64,000 bases of DNA, taken from positions 1,010,001 through 1,074,000 of the forward strand of contig JALIGW010000061.1 in the NCBI GenBank assembly GCA_023053685.1, given 5' to 3'. Both the position numbers and the translations under genes were made by a program. This stretch comes from Diadophis punctatus similis. Its lineage: Eukaryota > Chordata > Lepidosauria > Squamata > Dipsadidae. Within the stretch, counting starts at the first letter, position 1. Each line of letters starts with the position of its first letter. Positions 61,545-64,000 of this stretch are shown in pieces. The notes below the pieces were generated by a model that was not told the origin of the DNA, searched no databases, and was given only the letters and a program-made list of their open reading frames with translations.

Positions 61545-64000
61545 TCCAGCTTCTGTGAATTCAAACTACAATGGAGTGAGGTTTATTCCCCCAGATACTA
61601 ACAAGTCTCAGCCAGGAACTCCACCCGCAGCTTCTGTGAATTCAAACTACAATGGAGTGAGGTTTCTTCCCCCAGATACTCACAGGTCTCAGCCAAGAAC
61701 TCCACCCCCAGCTTCTGTGAATTCAAACTACAATGGATTGAGGTTCCCCAAACCCCCAGATACTCACAGGTCTCAGCCAGGAACTCCACCCCCAGCTTCT
61801 GTGAAATCAAACTACAATGGAGTGAGGTTTTTTCCCCAGATACTCACAGGTCTCAGCCAGGAACTCCACCCCCAGCTTCTGTGAATTCAAACTAAAATGG
61901 ATTGAGGTTTTTTTCCGAGATAAACACAGATCTCAGCCAGGAACTCCAACCCCAGCTTCTGTGAATTCAAACTACAATGGAGTGAGGTTTGTTCCCCCAG
62001 ATACTCACAGGTCTCAGCCAGGAACTCCACCCCCAGCTTCTGTGAATTCAAACTACAATGGAGTGAGGTTTTTCCCCCCAGATATTAACAAGTCTCAGCC
62101 AGGAACTCCACCCGCAGCTTCTGTGAATTCAAACTACAATGGAGTGAGGTTTCTTCCCCCAGATACTCACAGGTCTCAACCAGGAACTCCAACCCCAGCT
62201 TCTGTGAATTCAAACTACAATGGAGTGAGATTTCTTCCCCCAGATATTCACAGGTCTCAGCCAGGAACTCCACCCCCAGCTTCTGTGAATGCATACTGCA
62301 ATGGAGTGAGGTTTTTTAACCCAGAAACTCACAGGTCTCAGCCAGGAACTCCACCCCCGGCTTCTGTGAATTCAAACTACAATGGAGTGAGGTTTTGTTC
62401 CCCCAGATACTCACAAGTCTCAGCCAGGAACTCCACCCCCAGCTTCTGTGAATTCAACCTACAATGGAGTGAGGTTTCTTCCCCCAGATACTCACAGGTC
62501 TCAGCCAGGAACTCCACTCCAGCTTCTGTGAATTCAAACTACAATGGAGTGAGGTTTTTCCCCCCAGATATTAACAAGTCTCAGCCAGGAACTCCACCCG
62601 CAGCTTCTGTGAATTCAAACTACAATGGAGTGAGGTTTCTTCCCCCAGATACTCACAGGTCTCAGCCAGGAACTCCACGCCCAGCTTCTGTGAATTCAAA
62701 CTACAATGTAGTGAGGTTTCTTCCCCCAGATACTCACAGGTCTCAGCCAGGAACTCCACCCCCAGCTTCTGTGAATTCAAACTACAAATGAGTGAGGTTT
62801 GTTCCCCCAGATACTCACAGGTCTCAGCCAGGAACTCCACCCCCAGCTTCTGTGAATTCAAACTACAATGGAGTGAGGTTTTTTTCCCCAGATACAAACC
62901 TGTCTCAGCCAGGAACTCCACCCCCAGCTTCTGTGAATTGAAACTACAATGCAGTGAGGTTTTTTTCCCAGATACTCACAGGTCTCAGCCAGGAACTCCA
63001 CCCCCAGCTTCTGTGAATTGAAAATACAATGCAGTGAGGTTTTGTTCCCCCAGATACTCACAGGTCTCAGCCAGGAACTCCACCTCCAGCTTCTGTGAAT
63101 TGAAACTACAATGCAGCGAGGTTTCCCCCCCCAGATACTCACAAGTCTCATCCAGGAACTCCACCCCCAGCTTCTTTGAATTAAAACTACAATGGAGTGA
63201 GGTTTCCCACACCCCCAGATACTCACACGTCTCAGCCAGGAACTCCACCAACAGCTTCTGTGAATTCAAACTACAATGGAGTGAGGTTTCTTCCCCCAGA
63301 TACTCACAGGTCTCAGCCAGGAACTCCACTCCAGCTTCTGTGAATTCAAACTACAATGGAGTGAGGTTTTTTCCCCCAGATAATAACAAGTCTCAGCCAG
63401 GAACTCCACCCGCAGCTTCTGTGAATTCAAACTACAATGGAGTGAGGTTTCTTCCCCCAGATACTCACAGGTCTCAGCCAGGAACTCCACCCCCAGCTTC
63501 TGTGAATTCAAACTACAATGGAGTGAGGTTTTTTTCCCCAGATACTCACAGGTCTCAGCCAGGAACTCCACCCCTAGCTTCTGTGAATTCAAACTACAAT
63601 GAAGTGAGGTTTTTTCCCCAGATACTCACAGGTCTCAGCCAGGAACTCCACGCCAAGCTTCTGTGAATTCATACTGCAATGGAGTGAGGTTTTTTAACCC
63701 AGAAACTCACAGGTCTCAGCCAGGAACTCCACCCCCAGCTTCTGTGAATTCAAACTACAATGAAGTGAGGTTTTGTTCCCCCAGATACTCACAAGTCTCA
63801 GCCAGGAACTCCACCCCCAGCTTCTGTGAATTCAAACTACAATGGAGTGAGGTTTCTTCCCCCAGATACTCACAGGTCTCAGCCAGGAACTCCACTCCAG
63901 CTTCTGTGAATTCAAACTACAATGGAGTGAGGTTTATTCCCCCAGATACTAAAAAGTCTCAGCCAGGAACTCCACCCGCAGCTTCTGTGAATTCAAACTA
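61541..64000 (+). repeat. 2.46 kb block, pairs with 55148-57607, cut by window end
   Basis: It differs from its partner at GGTTTTGTTCCC near 63039 (partner GGTTTTTTCCC), at GGTTTCCCACACCCCC near 63203 (partner GGTTTCCCCCACCCCC), and by an AAA interruption in the C run at 61750-61752. Confidence 0.82.

Larger units (their letters stand above)
1..64000 (+). repeat. 81 bp satellite array filling the whole window
   Basis: Every part of the window is made of head-to-tail copies of one monomer of about 81 bp. Individual copies range from about 78 to 83 bp, mostly through length change in two pyrimidine tracts. Landmarks recurring in nearly every copy are GAATTCAAACTACAATGG, GTGAGGTT, CAGATACTCACAGGTCTCAG and CCAGGAACTCCA. 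All copies read in the same direction and I saw no inverted block. No single-copy stretch, transposon, tRNA, rRNA or gene interrupts the array. The first 20 bases and the last 11 bases (63990-64000) are partial monomers, so both ends of the array lie outside. The lettering of strand is arbitrary. The role is unknown: centromeric, pericentromeric, subtelomeric or interstitial heterochromatin are all possible. Confidence 0.98.
29577..64000 (+). repeat. Zone III: mosaic of two alternating cassettes
   Basis: Cassettes carrying AATACATACTGC and cassettes carrying AATGCATACTGC interleave here. Segments repeat at shifts of 6556 bp (28270-32372 with 34825-38928), 7846 bp (39756-46007 with 47602-53853), about 7118-7120 bp (45935-49773 with 53053-56893) and 6393 bp (55148-57607 with 61541-64000). 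The NsiI-bearing form (ATGCAT) is seen only in this zone, first at 31374. It contains no gene. Confidence 0.8.

Noticed and set aside
1..64000. CRISPR array
   Set aside because: There is no alternation of a constant repeat with unique spacers. Whole 81 bp units are alike, and variation is in short tracts shared among copies.
1..64000. Minisatellite exon of a mucin-like gene
   Set aside because: The PPDTHRSQPGTPPPASV frame looks mucin-like, but it is interrupted by TGA in the EcoRI-less subtype, by TAA in the BglII subtype and by frequent frame shifts. No open frame exceeds 276 codons in 64 kb.
1..64000. CENP-B box within the monomer
   Set aside because: I saw no match to the TTCG....A..CGGG core. 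The only TTCG strings (TTTCGTCCCCC variants) lack the rest of the motif.
1..64000. Assembly artefact as explanation for the large duplications
   Set aside because: Not excluded, but several copies differ by substitutions and by whole-monomer gains or losses (for example 878/6453, the 728 bp step, the two monomers missing near 15545). Simple duplication of contigs would not produce these.

Overview
The whole 64 kb window is one uninterrupted tandem-repeat (satellite) array. I find no gene, RNA gene or dispersed mobile element in it. The unit is an 81 bp monomer (clean example at 2685-2765, about 51% GC, more C than G on the + strand, no CpG in the consensus). Roughly 790 copies lie head to tail in one orientation, and the array runs off both ends of the window. 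A long satellite with a CpG-free consensus fits a eukaryotic nuclear genome with CpG methylation, and a vertebrate is my best guess. I do not recognise the satellite family and cannot name the species.

Monomers fall into recognisable subtypes. These include canonical EcoRI-bearing units, EcoRI-less units with linked changes, a HindIII-flanked divergent unit, a BglII-bearing unit with an in-frame TAA, poly-C units, and units 3 bp short. The subtypes are arranged in long cassettes that are themselves repeated, so the array has higher-order structure. The larger spacings are about 5.6, 5.9, 6.3, 6.39, 6.56 and 7.1-7.8 kb, or about 69 to 97 monomers. Smaller nested duplications have offsets of 728, 810 and 2430 bp.

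Layout. Zone I (1 to about 17135) has cassettes repeating at 5575, 6300 and 5896 bp and lacks the BglII/TAA subtype. Zone II (about 17136-29576) is essentially one near-identical tandem pair of a 6386 bp unit. Zone III (about 29577-64000) is a mosaic of two related cassettes, marked by two alleles of the divergent unit (AATACATACTGC and the NsiI-bearing AATGCATACTGC), with repeat offsets of 6556, 7846/7118 and 6393 bp. Break points between cassettes usually fall at a monomer-internal position and keep the 81 bp phase, as expected for unequal exchange or conversion in register.

Many open reading frames of 60-276 codons exist on both strands. They are a by-product of an 81 bp (27-codon) unit in which four of six frames happen to be free of stops. 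I do not call them genes.
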